A stretch of 64,000 bases of DNA from Eopsaltria australis (taxonomy: Eukaryota > Chordata > Aves > Passeriformes > Petroicidae): NCBI GenBank assembly GCA_034509425.1, contig JAVTVJ010000076.1, positions 6,448,001 through 6,512,000 of the forward strand, in the 5' to 3' direction. The notes beneath the pieces are model-generated. The model was given only the letters and a program-made list of their open reading frames with translations, searched no databases and was not told where the DNA came from. Below are positions 52,912-64,000 of the stretch, one piece after another. Both the position numbers and the translations under genes were made by a program. The first letter of the stretch is position 1, and each line of letters starts with the position of its first letter.

Positions 52912-54316
52912 CTCTGCAGAGAAGCTGGAGATGTCCCAGCTGACTGGAAGCTGGTGAAAGTTGTCCCAGTTTTCAAGAAGTGTAAGAAGGAGAACCCTAG
53001 AACCCACAGGCCTGTTAGTCTCACTTCAGTGGCTTGTAAAGTTGTAGAGAAGATTATTCTGGGAGGTATTGAAAAACACCTGAAAGACACCAGAGCCATT
53101 GGTCACAGCCAGCATGGCTCCATGAGGGGAAAGTCCTGCTGGTCAAACCTGATTTCCTTTTATGACAAGCTAACTCACCTATCTGATCAATGGAAGCCAG
53201 TTGATGTAATCTTTCCATATTGTCACAGGATCCTCTGGCCAAAATGTCCAGCATTCAGCTGAATAAACACATCATGCTGTGGGTGAGAATTGGCTCACAG
53301 GTTGGGCACAAAGGGTTTTAGGGAATCAGACTGACGACCTGTCACTAGTGGGGTTCCACAGGGCTCCATCCTCTGCCCTGTGCTCTTCAACATCTTCATA
53401 AATGACTTGGACACAGGACTGGAAGGAACACTAAGCAAGTTTGCAAATGATACAAAACTGGGAAGAGCTGCTGACTCCCTCAAAGACAGGTAGACCCTGC
53501 AGAGAGACCCTGTCAGATTAGAGGACTGTGCAGTCACCAACCAGATGAAGTTCCACAAGTGCTGGATTCTGCACCTGGGATGGAGCAGCCCTGGATGTAG
53601 GGACAGACTGGGAAATGAGATGGTGGAGAGCAGCGCTGCACAAAGGGACCTGGGGGTCCTGGTCGATGGCAAGTTGAACATGAGCCAGCAGTGCCTTGGC
53701 AGCCAGGAGGGCCAAGCCTGCCCTGGGGGGCATCAGGCACAGCATCGCCAGCCGGGCAAGGGAGGGGATTGTCCTGCTCTGCTCTGCACTGGGGCAGCCT
53801 CACCTCGAGTGCTGGGGGCAGTTCTGAAGAAGAAAGACAGGAAGCTATTGGAGAGTGTCCAAAGGAGGGCAGTGATGATGGTGAGGGGCCTTGAGGGGAA
53901 ATCCTAAGAGGAGTGTCTGATGTCACTTGGTATATTCAGCCTGGAGGAGACTGAGGGGAGACCTCATTGCAGTCTGCAGCTTCCTTGTGAGGGGAAACAG
54001 AGGGGCAGGCACTGATCTCTTCTCTCTGGTGACAGTGACAGGACCTGAGGGAATGGTCTGAAGCTGTGTCAGAGGTGGTTTAGATTGGGTATTTAAAAAA
54101 GGTTTCACTAGAGGGTGTCTGGGCACTGGAACAGGCTACTCAGGGAAGTGGTCGCAGCACCAAGCCTGACAGAGTTCAAGAAGTGTTTGGACAGCACTCT
54201 TGGGGCACATGGTGTGACTCTTGGGGATGGTCTTGTGCAGGGCGGGGAGTTGGACTTGATTATCCTTTTGGGTCCTTTCCAAATTAGCTTATTCTGTGAT
54301 TTTGTGATTCTGTGGA
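52912..54316 (+). pseudogene. CR1 LINE copy, decayed reverse-transcriptase ORF plus 3' UTR
   Basis: About 1.4 kb, 5'-truncated. From 52927 the frame reads GDVPADWKLVKVVPVFKK ... RPVSLTS ... KVVEKIILG ... SQHGSMRGKSCWSNLISFYD, the fingers/palm part of a CR1 reverse transcriptase (non-LTR RT family). The segment around the first catalytic Asp after VDVI is missing or scrambled. In-frame stops occur at 53260-53262, 53284-53286 and 53491-53493. A later block in the same frame reads [21 protein letters not shown], then [11 protein letters not shown]. The FADD catalytic motif has become FAND (Asn codon at 53446-53448). A long 3' UTR follows, ending in gacttgattatccttttggg and octamer-like repeats attctgtgattttgtgattc (54291-54316). 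The 221-codon frame starting at 52597 joins 110 codons of unrelated flanking DNA to this remnant and is not a gene. Not autonomous. Confidence 0.93.
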
Positions 54317-55183
54317 TGGCGCAAACTCCACAGGATAGCTGATGGTAATGTCGTATTTCTAGAGCTGTCACATTACAATTAATTTGCATCATAACATCTT
54401 ATGGACAAACATTTAAAGAGATTAGGTATAGGACGAGATTGCTATGCCTTTAGCATTGGCAATGTCAGCAGTAGCTAGAGATGCAAGCAGCTGTTGGACG
54501 TTGGACTCTTCTAATTGGACTTTGACATAAATTTTAGGACCCTGTTAAGCTGTGTTTCCAAATTTTGTGGAAGAAAAATATTACTAGGTAGTTGTGTTAC
54601 CAATATACGTAACAGGAAATTATATTAGGTACTACTGTCAGATTTTTCTGGGGGGAAGATTTTGTGAGAGAGCACTTAAAAGTGATTTCTGGGCTTTTTT
54701 TTCTTTCTTTTATGAAATACGAGATGAATTTCAGTTGCAGATAAATACAAGCAAACCCCACCCTTCCAAGGGAAAAAAGGGGAAAATGTTATAAACTGTG
54801 AGAATCACCATTTTATTTTAATAATTAGTAACTTCACAAGATTTTTGCTACCATGATAAATGTTCTTAATATAGAGAATGAGAATATTTCATTTTTTCTT
54901 CAAAACTATAACGAGTTTAGTCAAAAAATATGGTCACAGAAATCAAAGAGAATGTGGAGGATAAAATATATCCTGTTGATATTATAAAGCTATATTTTAA
55001 ATACAAGGACAATATAAACTCAGAGTGCAAAGTTCAAGTGTTTTTGGAACATCACAAGAATAACATTAAAGACCAATTCTTCACATGCACTTCAAAAACT
55101 TGAAGGTACCCAACAAATTTGAGAAACACTCCCCATAAAACATTAGTGTTTGTATTCTAACCAGCAATATACAAATCTACATC

Positions 55184-55218
55184 ACTTGCTCTTCTTGATT
55201 TATACTACTTGCTCTTCT
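55184..55218. repeat. 12-bp direct repeat
   Basis: acttgctcttct occurs at 55184-55195 and again, identical, at 55207-55218 (23-bp period). Probably a local duplication; no function indicated. Confidence 0.6.
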
Positions 55219-55374
55219 GTTTTTATTGCACATATTTCAGTTATTCCTTTTCTGTACACACTCAGTTTAAATAAAGCTGAGTTCTCTCCAGAGACTACAC
55301 AAACCCAGCTTTGCATTGGACAGGCTGTTGATTTACTCCATCTGAGTTTAAAAAAATGACCTCTCCAATTATTG

Positions 55375-55530
55375 TAGCAAGGCGAGCAGAAGCCGGGTGA
55401 GGTAACTGGGAAAGGATTCCAGGCACGAAGCCTTTTGCCTTATTTGGTCAATGTGGTTTGCGAAGCCCCAGCTGGTAACTTTGGTGAGCTCATTGTGTGA
55501 TGTGTTACGGACAATAAAGCCAAACCTCCT
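55375..55530. other. CpG-bearing patch, unidentified
   Basis: A stretch with several CpGs (aaggcgagcagaagccgggt, aggcacgaagcc, tttgcgaagcccc, gttacgg) within AT-rich intron. A related 7-8 base core (cgaagcc) occurs twice, about 46 bp apart. No match to CR1, the SINE, a tRNA or a coding family. It could be a conserved non-coding element or an old repeat. Confidence 0.25.
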
Positions 55531-57315
55531 TCTTTCTTTTTATCCATTGAGTACAGTATTTAGCAATATGTGTTCCAATGTTCATTGACCTTTAATTCAA
55601 CTTAAATCACATCAAAGACAACAGAGCAATTTTGGTTTTAAGACTTGAAAGGAGAGTTTTGTTTCCTTCTTACAGTTCGATCTGTTTGTTTGATAAAATA
55701 ATTTATTTTGGCCAGGAGGATTAGTTTTTATCATTATTTAATTTCATTCATTTATTCAAAGCTGTGAATCCCTTTCTACTTGGGAAACAAATCCATATTC
55801 ACTGCTGGGATTAATTTTCCTGCAACTTTGCTCACATCTATCTTCACATGTAGGCATGCAGGAGGTAGCACGTTCTCTCTGTGTTTAATTTGGATTGTCT
55901 GGAAATTGAGGAGCATGAAACAAACAAAACCCCCATTTTTTTAGGTCTGTCAGAAAGCTGTCAAAGCAGAGTTTTAGATAGGTATCTAAGATGGTTAGAA
56001 ATACCAGAATGCCCATTTGGTGAACCAGTTTCTTTAGTATCTGATCAAATCATAGCACTTGTTGTCCTTTAACTGGGAAAAATGAGTGACCTTCCTGTAA
56101 TAGTTAGGGCAGGAGGTGTTTCATTACAAGTGACGTCTGTCACTCAAGGTTTGGTATGTGCATCCACTAGATTTTGTGTATTTTAATATCAGTCTGAACC
56201 ATGGAGGGAAGGGGCCAGGAGAAGGAAGCACGAAGAGAGGGCAGGCAAGGAGAATTTATTGATGGCCAATTGTTTTGAGTTAAAATGTAGCTGTTTCTCA
56301 AAAATGGTTACTACTAGTTACCTGATACCTTTTTTGATAACTTTTTCTGTAGACAAGGAAATGCAGAGGATCAAACCTATTTCTATTTCAGCCAGGCTTT
56401 TGCAGTACTCTACATGAGTCATTGTAGTGTAGTTTAGATGGGGCTTAGCATGAGAAACCCAGTCTGTCAGAGCAACTGGCTCATGGGAAAAGGGCAGTGA
56501 GTTTTGTTTATGAGAGAAACTGTGTGGTTAGAGAGAAGTCACCAGTTAGAAGATTCCATAGGGCAGTTTGAGATCAGCCTGTTGTTTTATTTTTGGTAAT
56601 GACTAGGTGAAAAATTCTGGCGGTATTGCCATAGGTTGTTGAGATAGAGGAGGACTGGAGGATTGGGAATAAAGTGTAAGATGAAATAATTGAGCATGAG
56701 GAACTGAGGCTACTCAATAGTCATGAGACAGCTGCATACCAAAAAATCTGCTGTACTGATAAATAACTTGTGGCAATCTCTTAAGGTATTATAGGTTAAT
56801 AGGCATCTTTCTCTGGTAGATAGAGAAGTACAAATTCTCATTAGCTTTTCTTTTATTTACATAAATCCTCAAGTTTTGGTAAAAGTTTCTGAACTGTGAA
56901 AGTTGCAAATTGCACTTCTAAATACATGTCATTCCATGGTGTTGGTTCTAAAACACTTCTATTTGAGAAATAATTCCATAAATGTTGTCTAATCTGATAT
57001 TTTACTTTAACTAGTATTAACAAATGCAAGAACTGAGAAATCAGAACTTGCATTTAATGAAGATGTATAGTATAAAATGATTTTTAAAATAGATCAAATA
57101 TATTTTCTCTTACCTATTCAAACAAAGGTATGGAAATATGAAGCAGTGAAAGACCTTTTTTTGCCACAAACAAAATAATTGTAATGCCACAGTATGATTA
57201 GCCACTGCTTCTTCTACACTGTGTATGTGAAATATTTGGGAAGTTTCAAAAACAGTGATGAAGAGCCCAGTATGCATATACTTCATCTAAGAATGTCTTA
57301 CTTTCTCCTGTGCAG

Positions 57316-57375
57316 AGGCAAGCTATTAAACTGGGAGTAACACTGTCTGAGCACCTGGATCCAGAGTATTTTTGA
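57316..57375 (+). CDS. Speculative alternative terminal exon of ARHGAP42
   Basis: A good acceptor (ttactttctcctgtgcAG, AG at 57314-57315) is followed by a phase-0 frame of 19 codons, RQAIKLGVTLSEHLDPEYF, and a TGA stop. The preceding ARHGAP42 exon ends in phase 0, so splicing to this site would give a short BAR-only product. AATAAA hexamers lie downstream (for example 57694-57699). The peptide is not part of the canonical ARHGAP42 sequence. Good-looking acceptors and 19-codon frames arise often by chance in 13 kb of intron, so confidence is low. It could also be a pseudo-exon or a fragment of an unrecognised retrocopy. Confidence 0.12.
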   Translation, partial: RQAIKLGVTLSEHLDPEYF

Positions 57376-58032
57376 AGTGACTGGTCTTCTTGGGACAGCT
57401 CTTGTCATTATGCAAATGCAACAAAATTATTTTCTCATTGCAGTTTACTTCAGTTCAATTACTGTTTCATTCAAAGTTGATAAACTTTTGGGAATTAACA
57501 GAAAGAGGAAAAAAAAAAAAACAATCCTGAAAGCTTGTTTCACTTCTAGTGTATTCTTCCAAAAAATAAGAGTGAAAACTCAGATTTCATACCTGAAAGA
57601 ATGTGGGCACCGTGATTAAAAACTCTTGGTTCAATCTGTTAACTGCAGGTGTTTGTGAGGAAAACAGTTAATGTTATGTGCATAATCAGTTTTAATAAAT
57701 TCTGTTAAATGCAGTCTTTCTGAGTGTGATTAACTGGCTCACTAACTAAAACCGGTTTCTGAAGCTGTGTTTTTTCTGTGGTTTAATAAAATTCTAATTT
57801 ACATCGTAAAGAAAACAGATATAAATTAAGGATAAATAAATTAGTCCCCTGTAGTAAATTGGAAAATAATTTACTATTCTGCCATAACATTTAAGAATTA
57901 AAGCCTAGAATAAATGTGTTAATTGGTGAAATTGTTAAATGAGCATGGAGTGAACCTTTCTTGGCAAAAAGAACCATTCATTTTTTTAAATCTACAGCTA
58001 GTAAAACAAAAAAAAATAAAAACTTAGGTAGT

Positions 58033-58058
58033 AAGTATCGGCCTTTTTACCGATACTT
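58033..58058. repeat. 9-bp-arm perfect inverted repeat (hairpin)
   Basis: Arms aagtatcgg and ccgatactt with an 8-base loop (cctttta-like). Each arm contains a CpG, which is unusual in this AT-rich intron. No transposon terminus was recognised. Confidence 0.6.
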
Positions 58059-59440
58059 TTACCACAAAAGAACATAAGAATGCAAGAAGACTTGGACATT
58101 TTCTAATTAAATTAACGCTTTTTTACTGTTAATCTTTTGCAGCCTATTGTAATGTATGTCACAGGAAGGACTCAGGAAGGTTGCACCCTGACCCTGCAGA
58201 GCTGCTGGAATCCTACTGGACTCCTGAGCTGTGATCTAAAGTATGAGCAGGGACATTCACCTTCAAACTTAGTTTCCAGCTCACAGGGGAACTAAACTTC
58301 ATATTGAGTGTTTGAGGGCATGGAGGGTTTGGCAAATAGAGTGCAGTAGCTCTACTCACCCGTTACGTTCTTTCTTGCCTTGCTCTTAGCCACAGCGTGG
58401 ACAGGATCATGTTCCACACCTTAGAAACAGGTCTCAAGGTTGTTGATGAGACTTTAAGGGTCTCAAGAAGGATTTAAGAGAAATATAGGAAGTGGCCTGC
58501 TGCCCAGGCACAGAGCAGGATAGGACTTAAAGAAGCAGAGTTTGGTATTCTGCTCCCTGCACAAGGTGTCAATCTTCATGCATCAACCCAAAGGCTTGTT
58601 TTGTGGTGTAGTTAAGTTAACAGCATAAAAATAATTATGGTTATAGTTACAGTTTGGGCATTGTTTGGACATTTCTCAGATGATGTGGAGTCTGTGAGTC
58701 TTTATTCCATACGTGTCGTGGAGTTGCATTTTCCATTCTAAATAGAAAATAATTTGATCAGCTGTACTGTCATAGGTTTCCCTTCATCCAGTATCTTGTT
58801 CTATCTATGCAGCAGGTTCTGCAGGGGCCTGGGAATACACAAGTTTGAATTTCCTACCAATATAGCAACTTTGCTTTTGGTAAAGCAAACTCTGAAATAG
58901 CTCTATTCTAAAGTGAAATGGGTTGGTAGTATCCCAGAAGTATTACTTCTGTACTGTAACAAAAATGGACATCATTGTTTGAAACTTTAATGCATCATGG
59001 TAGATATGGGAGCATCAAGAGATCCATCTTTCCACCAAAAAAAGCAGTTTTGTTATTTCAGGACCTGTCAGGTTATAGTAGCTACCACAGAACCATTTGT
59101 TCCTGTGGAGTTTGCCAAGAAGGGGTGGTGTCAGATTCTTGTCTTGATGAGAAGATTAAACCCCCACCCCCAAGAAGTAATCTGAGAGCACTGGGTGAGT
59201 TTAACTCCACTGGGGACGCATAACTTTTCACCCCAAAGTGATAGTTTGTGTTCTTTTATCAGTGTTGTAAAAGGGACTCTGAAAATAGATTATTTCAAAA
59301 CAAAAAAAAAACCAAAATCACTTCTGACATTGACCCCAGACTGTTTCCTTTTTTTTTTCCAAAATATCTGTAAACAGCACAGTTTCCAGTTGTGTGTATT
59401 AATCTAAAAAAATTTCTCATAACACGCCTCAAGTTCTTCC

Positions 59441-59570
59441 TCAGGTCAGCGTTGCGGTGCAGTTGCGATGACGTCGGAGTTGCCCTGGGACCATGAGTGG
59501 TGCTGAATGTGCTGCTGGCACGCTGAGTTCAGTGATGGTGGCTGATTGGTTGGCATAGATTCCCAACGAG
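59441..59570. promoter_or_regulatory. CpG-bearing patch with CRE-like and inverted CCAAT motifs
   Basis: Contains TGACGTCG at 59469-59476 (one base from the CREB/ATF site TGACGTCA), an inverted CCAAT box ATTGG at 59545-59549, and several further CpGs (cagcgttgcggtgc, gcacgctgag). The combination resembles pieces of a proximal promoter or enhancer. The motifs are short and no transcript evidence is available. Confidence 0.2.
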
Positions 59571-62500
59571 TCTTTTAAAGAAAGAAATTACTAGTTAAGA
59601 AAGAGATATTTTTATCTTAAGCTTTTAAAATAAATCAGTGAGTGTGTGAATTCTAAGCTGGTCTGTTGGAATTGCTTTATAGAATGACATTATGTTCTTT
59701 GCAGCTTTTTTCTTTATCTTTGCTCTAAGTGCACAAAGCAAAGATGTTGCTAACTGTGCAGCTGAAATGGCCTCTACATGAATTCCTAAAGAGTGTAGCT
59801 AGCTTTCTTTTTTAAATAATTTAAAGTCACAAGCTTTTCTACAGGAACAAAACTCTTCTTGTTATGATAAAATACTTTCAGCTTCAGAAAGCTATCCTAA
59901 ACCTGATGCAGAGATAAGTTTAAAAAGACAGTTTCTGCTGTTCTAGGGGGCTTCTCCATCTTACTTAAGCAGCTACCTGATAATATCCTAAGTAAGCTAT
60001 TCCAGCAAAAATACTTCATATTTAGTAGAGAGTAAAGCAATAAAACTAGATTACATGTGTAGACTTACCAGTCCTGCTGTTTGGGCAGGGATTTAGCAGA
60101 TTCCCAGACAGAGAGCAGCTACTCCTGGAATGAGCAAATGCCAAATAAACTCGAGACAGCTCTGCAGCTGAATAACAGGGAGTCCTGTCCGTAATATGTC
60201 CTACTTTGTGACCTGATGGTACTGGCAGGTTTGCGTGTCTTTTCACAGCAGTGCTGGGAGCTTCTGATATTTTTGTTTCCATCTCAAAAGGAAATTTTTT
60301 TGGAAAAAAACAAACGACATCCTACAAACACATTTTCTCATTTAATAGTATCTGCTTTTTAATTTGAAAACATCTGATGGAATTACATAGGGAATTATTA
60401 GGAAATGGCTGAGCATTCTCCTCTTCCAGGATATACTTTTGAAACTACCTGCTACTTGGATATCTAAAGGCATTACAGAGGGAAAAGAAAATTTTCTTCA
60501 GAAGTTTATGAACCTGAAAGTAAATTATCTCTTGCAAGGTTATTCAGTATTTTACACAGATGTGAACTCCAGTTAAACTTAAATTAGTTTTGGGTTGTTT
60601 CAAGTATATTTCAGTTTTATGTAATCCTTACCTGATTTTAATTGAGGTTATTTTTTAAACTGCCAGTTTCTAATATCTGTCTTCATAGCTTTAATGCTGT
60701 TAAACAGTCTTGTATTCCCAGTTTATTGCCTTGTTATACTTCATAGTTGCAATATGTTCTTTTTATTATAATTATTTGTGTCTTACACTATATTGTTTTC
60801 TGGCTCATCATGGTTTGCATATGGTTGTTCTTTTTTAGTAAAGAATTGGTTTTAAGATTTATAGTCATTTGGACATTTAATTTTCTACATGATGCATTCA
60901 GCTTCAGTTTGGAAGTGTTTTCACTAGCAGTTATGAGGAACATAAGACATAATTTATGACTATATTAACCCTATTTTATGTTGATCAACAAGAATTTCTT
61001 TATGAACTATGGTACAATTTTGCTTCACTTCATATTATTTGCTAACGATATATAAACCATGTCCTTTAACCTTCTAACTTTTTATGGATTTGGAGAAACC
61101 CTGTAGCCTAACAATACACTGAATTCTGTTTTGAAGGAAGAGGAGGAGGGAAGGACTTTTACATTACCTTTTCACTTTTTCTTCTGAAAAAAAAGCTTGT
61201 GACTTCTTTCAGTCTTATCTTGAACCCTTAGCATTCACATAACAAATCAAAATTTCTACCAAAAAGAAATTCTTCCCATTCAGACATCTATCAAAACACA
61301 GCCTGTGGTCTCAGATGCCAATGATAATTTTAATTTTATTAATACCAACCAAAATCCAGCAACTCACCAACTACTTCCATGAGAATGCTCAACAAAACCT
61401 CAGGCAACATAAAATGGAAGGTGAATTTATTTTTTTCTCCGCAAAGGAGAAGCTGTGAGACTCTGAGATTTCACATTTTTCAAGAAGTCCATAGGATCTT
61501 AGCTCAAATCAGTCTTTCCAAAACTAAGTTTAGTTTATTTTCTAGTCTACAGTTCTACTTTTGTTTGTCCTGCTGTTTAGTAAGACATGGTCCCCAAACT
61601 TACAACTCCAAACAAAATCCCACTAACTTTGTAGAAATACAATTTGAATTTTTGTTTGGAAGGCAATGAAAAAGATGACTTTGAAAAAATACATTTGAAG
61701 TCTAACAATGTAGCAATGAACCATCTCCAGTCTGTTGTTGCAAAAATCAATGTTTTGGCAGTTGTTGTCAAAGAGAAAGAAAAGGGATCCGGCTTCATTG
61801 ATCTCTGCAGAATTCACTGTTGCCTTCAGCTTCTTCAACTGACAAGTGTGTCTGACTTGTTCTGTATTCAGGTCTTACTGTTGTATTTCTGTGCCAGTTT
61901 CTACAGTTTCTGCACCTCAGCTCGAGTTGCTGACAAAAATATGTACTAATTCTGTGTGAGGGGAAGAAAGAAATCGTCATGGCCATATTTCACAATGTTC
62001 ACTTGCTTTCTAATTAAGGTATTCTCCTCTTTTCAAGGTATTGACACCTTTTTTCAAAATAGTTTCTTTGCAATTTCTTTTCTTGATCCTTTTAAAATAA
62101 TTTATTGCAAAACATGTTTATTTTACAATTTCACAAGGGTGATGTTTTGGTGAGGTTTTTTAAGGATTGGCATGTTAAAGTGTAAAATATGAATTTTGGG
62201 GAAAACAGAGTTAAAACATTTCTTTATGGACAGATAGAAGATGTACCTAAGGTTTGCTAAAAGATATATATAATACCAAAAGTTATTACAAGTAAAGAAA
62301 GGGCAACAAATGAGAAGGACAGCAGAGACTCTTTTTGGAGAAATAAAGAATAATACTTAATTTAATAATAGAAGATACATGTAGCAATGCTTAAATTAAA
62401 TACTGCAGATAAAGGAGTGGTAGACCATAATAAAAACAGGAGATTTCTTAATGTTCCCTCTGGAAAAGCAAAGTCAACTTCAAAACATAACAACTGTTTC

Positions 62501-64000
62501 TGCTTTATATATGAAATTACAGCTAGTGGGTAAAATTTGTAGGAATTGTGCCAGTGATTTGTGGCAGGTATATGATTAGTTGCAGCATGGAATCAAAACC
62601 TTTCTGAACAGGAGGAAAACTATCTGACTCAATTGAGTCAACTATTGAATAACCTTCTTAATATTTGATGTCTGGTCTTTTCACAGCCATAAATACTTGT
62701 AAAACAAGAGGAATACAAGAATGTCTTTTGAATTAAACTTCTAACTGGCATGCCTATAATTAGAAGTAGCTCAAGCAAAAATTATTTCTGAAAAGATAAG
62801 TTTTTTTGGAGGTTGTCTAGTCAGTTTTGAAATAAAACTATCCAGGAAATCTGAGCAGAGAGAATAATACCAGGAATTAAACCTGGATCCAGTGTTACAT
62901 GACTTAAGTCTCTCAAGAGGGTACTGGCAGTTAGTAAGGCTCCGTTAAATGTTGTAAGCCAAGTGTGTGGTTAAGGGCTTTCCTAATGGGGTTCCTAGAA
63001 ATTTAAAACTGTAAATATTTTTTAATTGATTTAAGGCTTGACACACCTGAGAATGGTTAAACAACTATACAGAGACATTTACAGTGTGTAGAGCCTGCAG
63101 GACTTGGTCTAGAAAAAAGGTGTTCATGACTTATACTTCAGTGTAAAACACGCAAAGGATTAATATTATGTAATTTTCTTTTTCTGTGTTTAGATTTTTT
63201 AGATTTTTTTATTGCACCCTCCTAATGATATCACATGAATTTTGGGTGGGATTTCTTTTTCATATGTTCCAGCTGATATTTTGTAAGAAATGGTTGATAC
63301 TTTCACAGGGCAAAGAGAAAGGATGAGGGTTACTTACAGGAAAGATGTACAAGGATGAAAGAAAGCTGGAGTCCGAAGGGAATAAGAGACAGTACAGAGG
63401 TCAGGAATTAGCATCTTCCTTATGGCCACGTGCCTTAGGCTTTGTGTCATGGCTAGTGTGGTCTGTTCTGGTAACAGTGCAGCATGAGCTTTCTTATCCA
63501 GCCACATCTCTTCTCCTTGGGGTTTGAGCCAGTGTAAAATCTAGGCAAAAGCAATCATCTGTCTCCTAAACTTTGAGGGGATAGTTTTGCATGGAAACTT
63601 CCTTTGAAAACCTCCTAGCATGTGGAAAAGTAGTATTCTCAGTCTTATGGGCAGAGATTGCTGGGACAAGGATTCAGATAATTTATTTGCGTAGTGGCTG
63701 TGTGTAAGAGTGTTTTGAGGGCTGCAGAAGAACAGGCTGAAGCTGGAATAAGCTGTGTCTCCACTTAAAGCTCCACTCACAGCCTGTGTGCTGTGAGTCA
63801 CTGTGTGTGAGACAAGAGTTATTTTGGCATAAACTGAAGTGTTTCTTCTCCTCCAGAACATGAATCACCTGCTTCTGAGTGTCTCTTTTTTTGTTAATTT
63901 TTATTAAGTAAACAGATTTCAGAGGCTTCAATACGTTCAAATACGTGGTTTCTACTGTCACAGTGGAGAAGATTCCAAGCAGAGGAAACTCACTCACCTG

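Larger units (their letters stand above)
50327..64000 (+). other. ARHGAP42: 5' part of the next ARHGAP42 intron (at least 13.7 kb, runs off the window)
   Basis: Starts with the GTAAGT donor at 50327 and has no recognisable downstream ARHGAP42 exon before the window ends. It contains the 1.4-kb CR1 copy (about 52912-54316), a 12-bp direct repeat at 55184/55207, small CpG-bearing patches at 55375-55530 and 59441-59570, a hairpin at 58033-58058 and a speculative terminal exon at 57316-57375. The rest is AT-rich and shows nothing I can name. Confidence 0.8.

Noticed and set aside
52597..53262. 221-codon open frame, the longest in the window
   Set aside because: The first half is unrelated flanking DNA and the second half is the CR1 reverse-transcriptase remnant. 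It stops where the CR1 sequence breaks. It is not a host gene.
53534..53926. Several 75-130-codon frames on both strands at 53.3-53.9 kb
   Set aside because: They are translations of the CR1 3' part, which is GC-rich and thus poor in stop codons.
63683..64000. Minus-strand frame at the window edge, with caggtgagt readable as a donor on the minus strand
   Set aside because: One donor-like 9-mer at the edge and an unrecognised peptide do not support an antisense gene.
50327..64000. Next ARHGAP42 exon (Lys-rich KKKFDKE segment)
   Set aside because: Searched for by eye and not found, so it is presumed to lie beyond the window.
1..64000. CRISPR arrays, operons, prokaryotic mobile elements, intact retrovirus or new defence system
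   Set aside because: The sequence is vertebrate intron with splice sites and CR1/SINE repeats. No spaced direct-repeat arrays, gene clusters or long intact frames are present.

Overview
The window is AT-rich vertebrate nuclear DNA, most likely from a passerine bird. Two kinds of evidence point there. The dominant repeats are CR1 LINE fragments whose 3' ends carry the ATTCTRTG-type octamer repeat, as is typical of birds. There is also a tRNA-Ile-headed SINE with a CR1-like tail at about 43868-44010, an architecture described for passerine birds (the TguSINE1 type of zebra finch and relatives). There is no bacterial, viral or plasmid gene organisation.

The only host gene I can support is a partial one on the + strand: ARHGAP42 (GRAF3), a BAR-PH-RhoGAP-SH3 protein. 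Three short coding exons carry consecutive parts of its N-terminal BAR domain: 3419-3514, 20806-20867 and 50255-50326. Their phases fit together exactly (one base left over at the end of the first is completed by two bases of the second; the second/third junction is phase 0). Each is bounded by AG at the acceptor and GTAAGT at the donor. By homology they are probably coding exons 2, 3 and 4. Coding exon 1 and the promoter lie upstream of the window, and the remaining BAR, PH, RhoGAP and SH3 exons lie downstream. The intervening introns are about 17.3 kb and 29.4 kb, and the window ends at least 13.7 kb into the next intron.

Layout: 1-3418 is the end of the upstream intron, with one CR1 scrap. 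3515-20805 is a repeat-poor intron with a 21-bp palindrome at 10170 and a GC-rich patch at 17.75-18.1 kb. 20868-50254 is the largest intron. It holds a probable LTR fragment (22.4-22.9 kb), CR1 fragments at 28.8, 43.0, 44.5 and 46.0 kb, the SINE at 43.9 kb, a CpG-rich patch with an upstream GTCACGTGAC E-box at 30.8-31.3 kb, and a strong G-quadruplex candidate at 47.5 kb. 50327-64000 carries a 1.4-kb decayed CR1 copy with reverse-transcriptase remnants (52.9-54.3 kb), a speculative alternative terminal exon at 57316, a hairpin at 58.03 kb and two small CpG-bearing patches (55.4 and 59.45 kb).

Most open reading frames longer than 60 codons here are chance frames in intron or CR1 DNA. I found no convincing undescribed biological system. 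The most useful leads are the passerine-type SINE, the CpG/E-box patch, the G-quadruplex tract and the possible short ARHGAP42 isoform.
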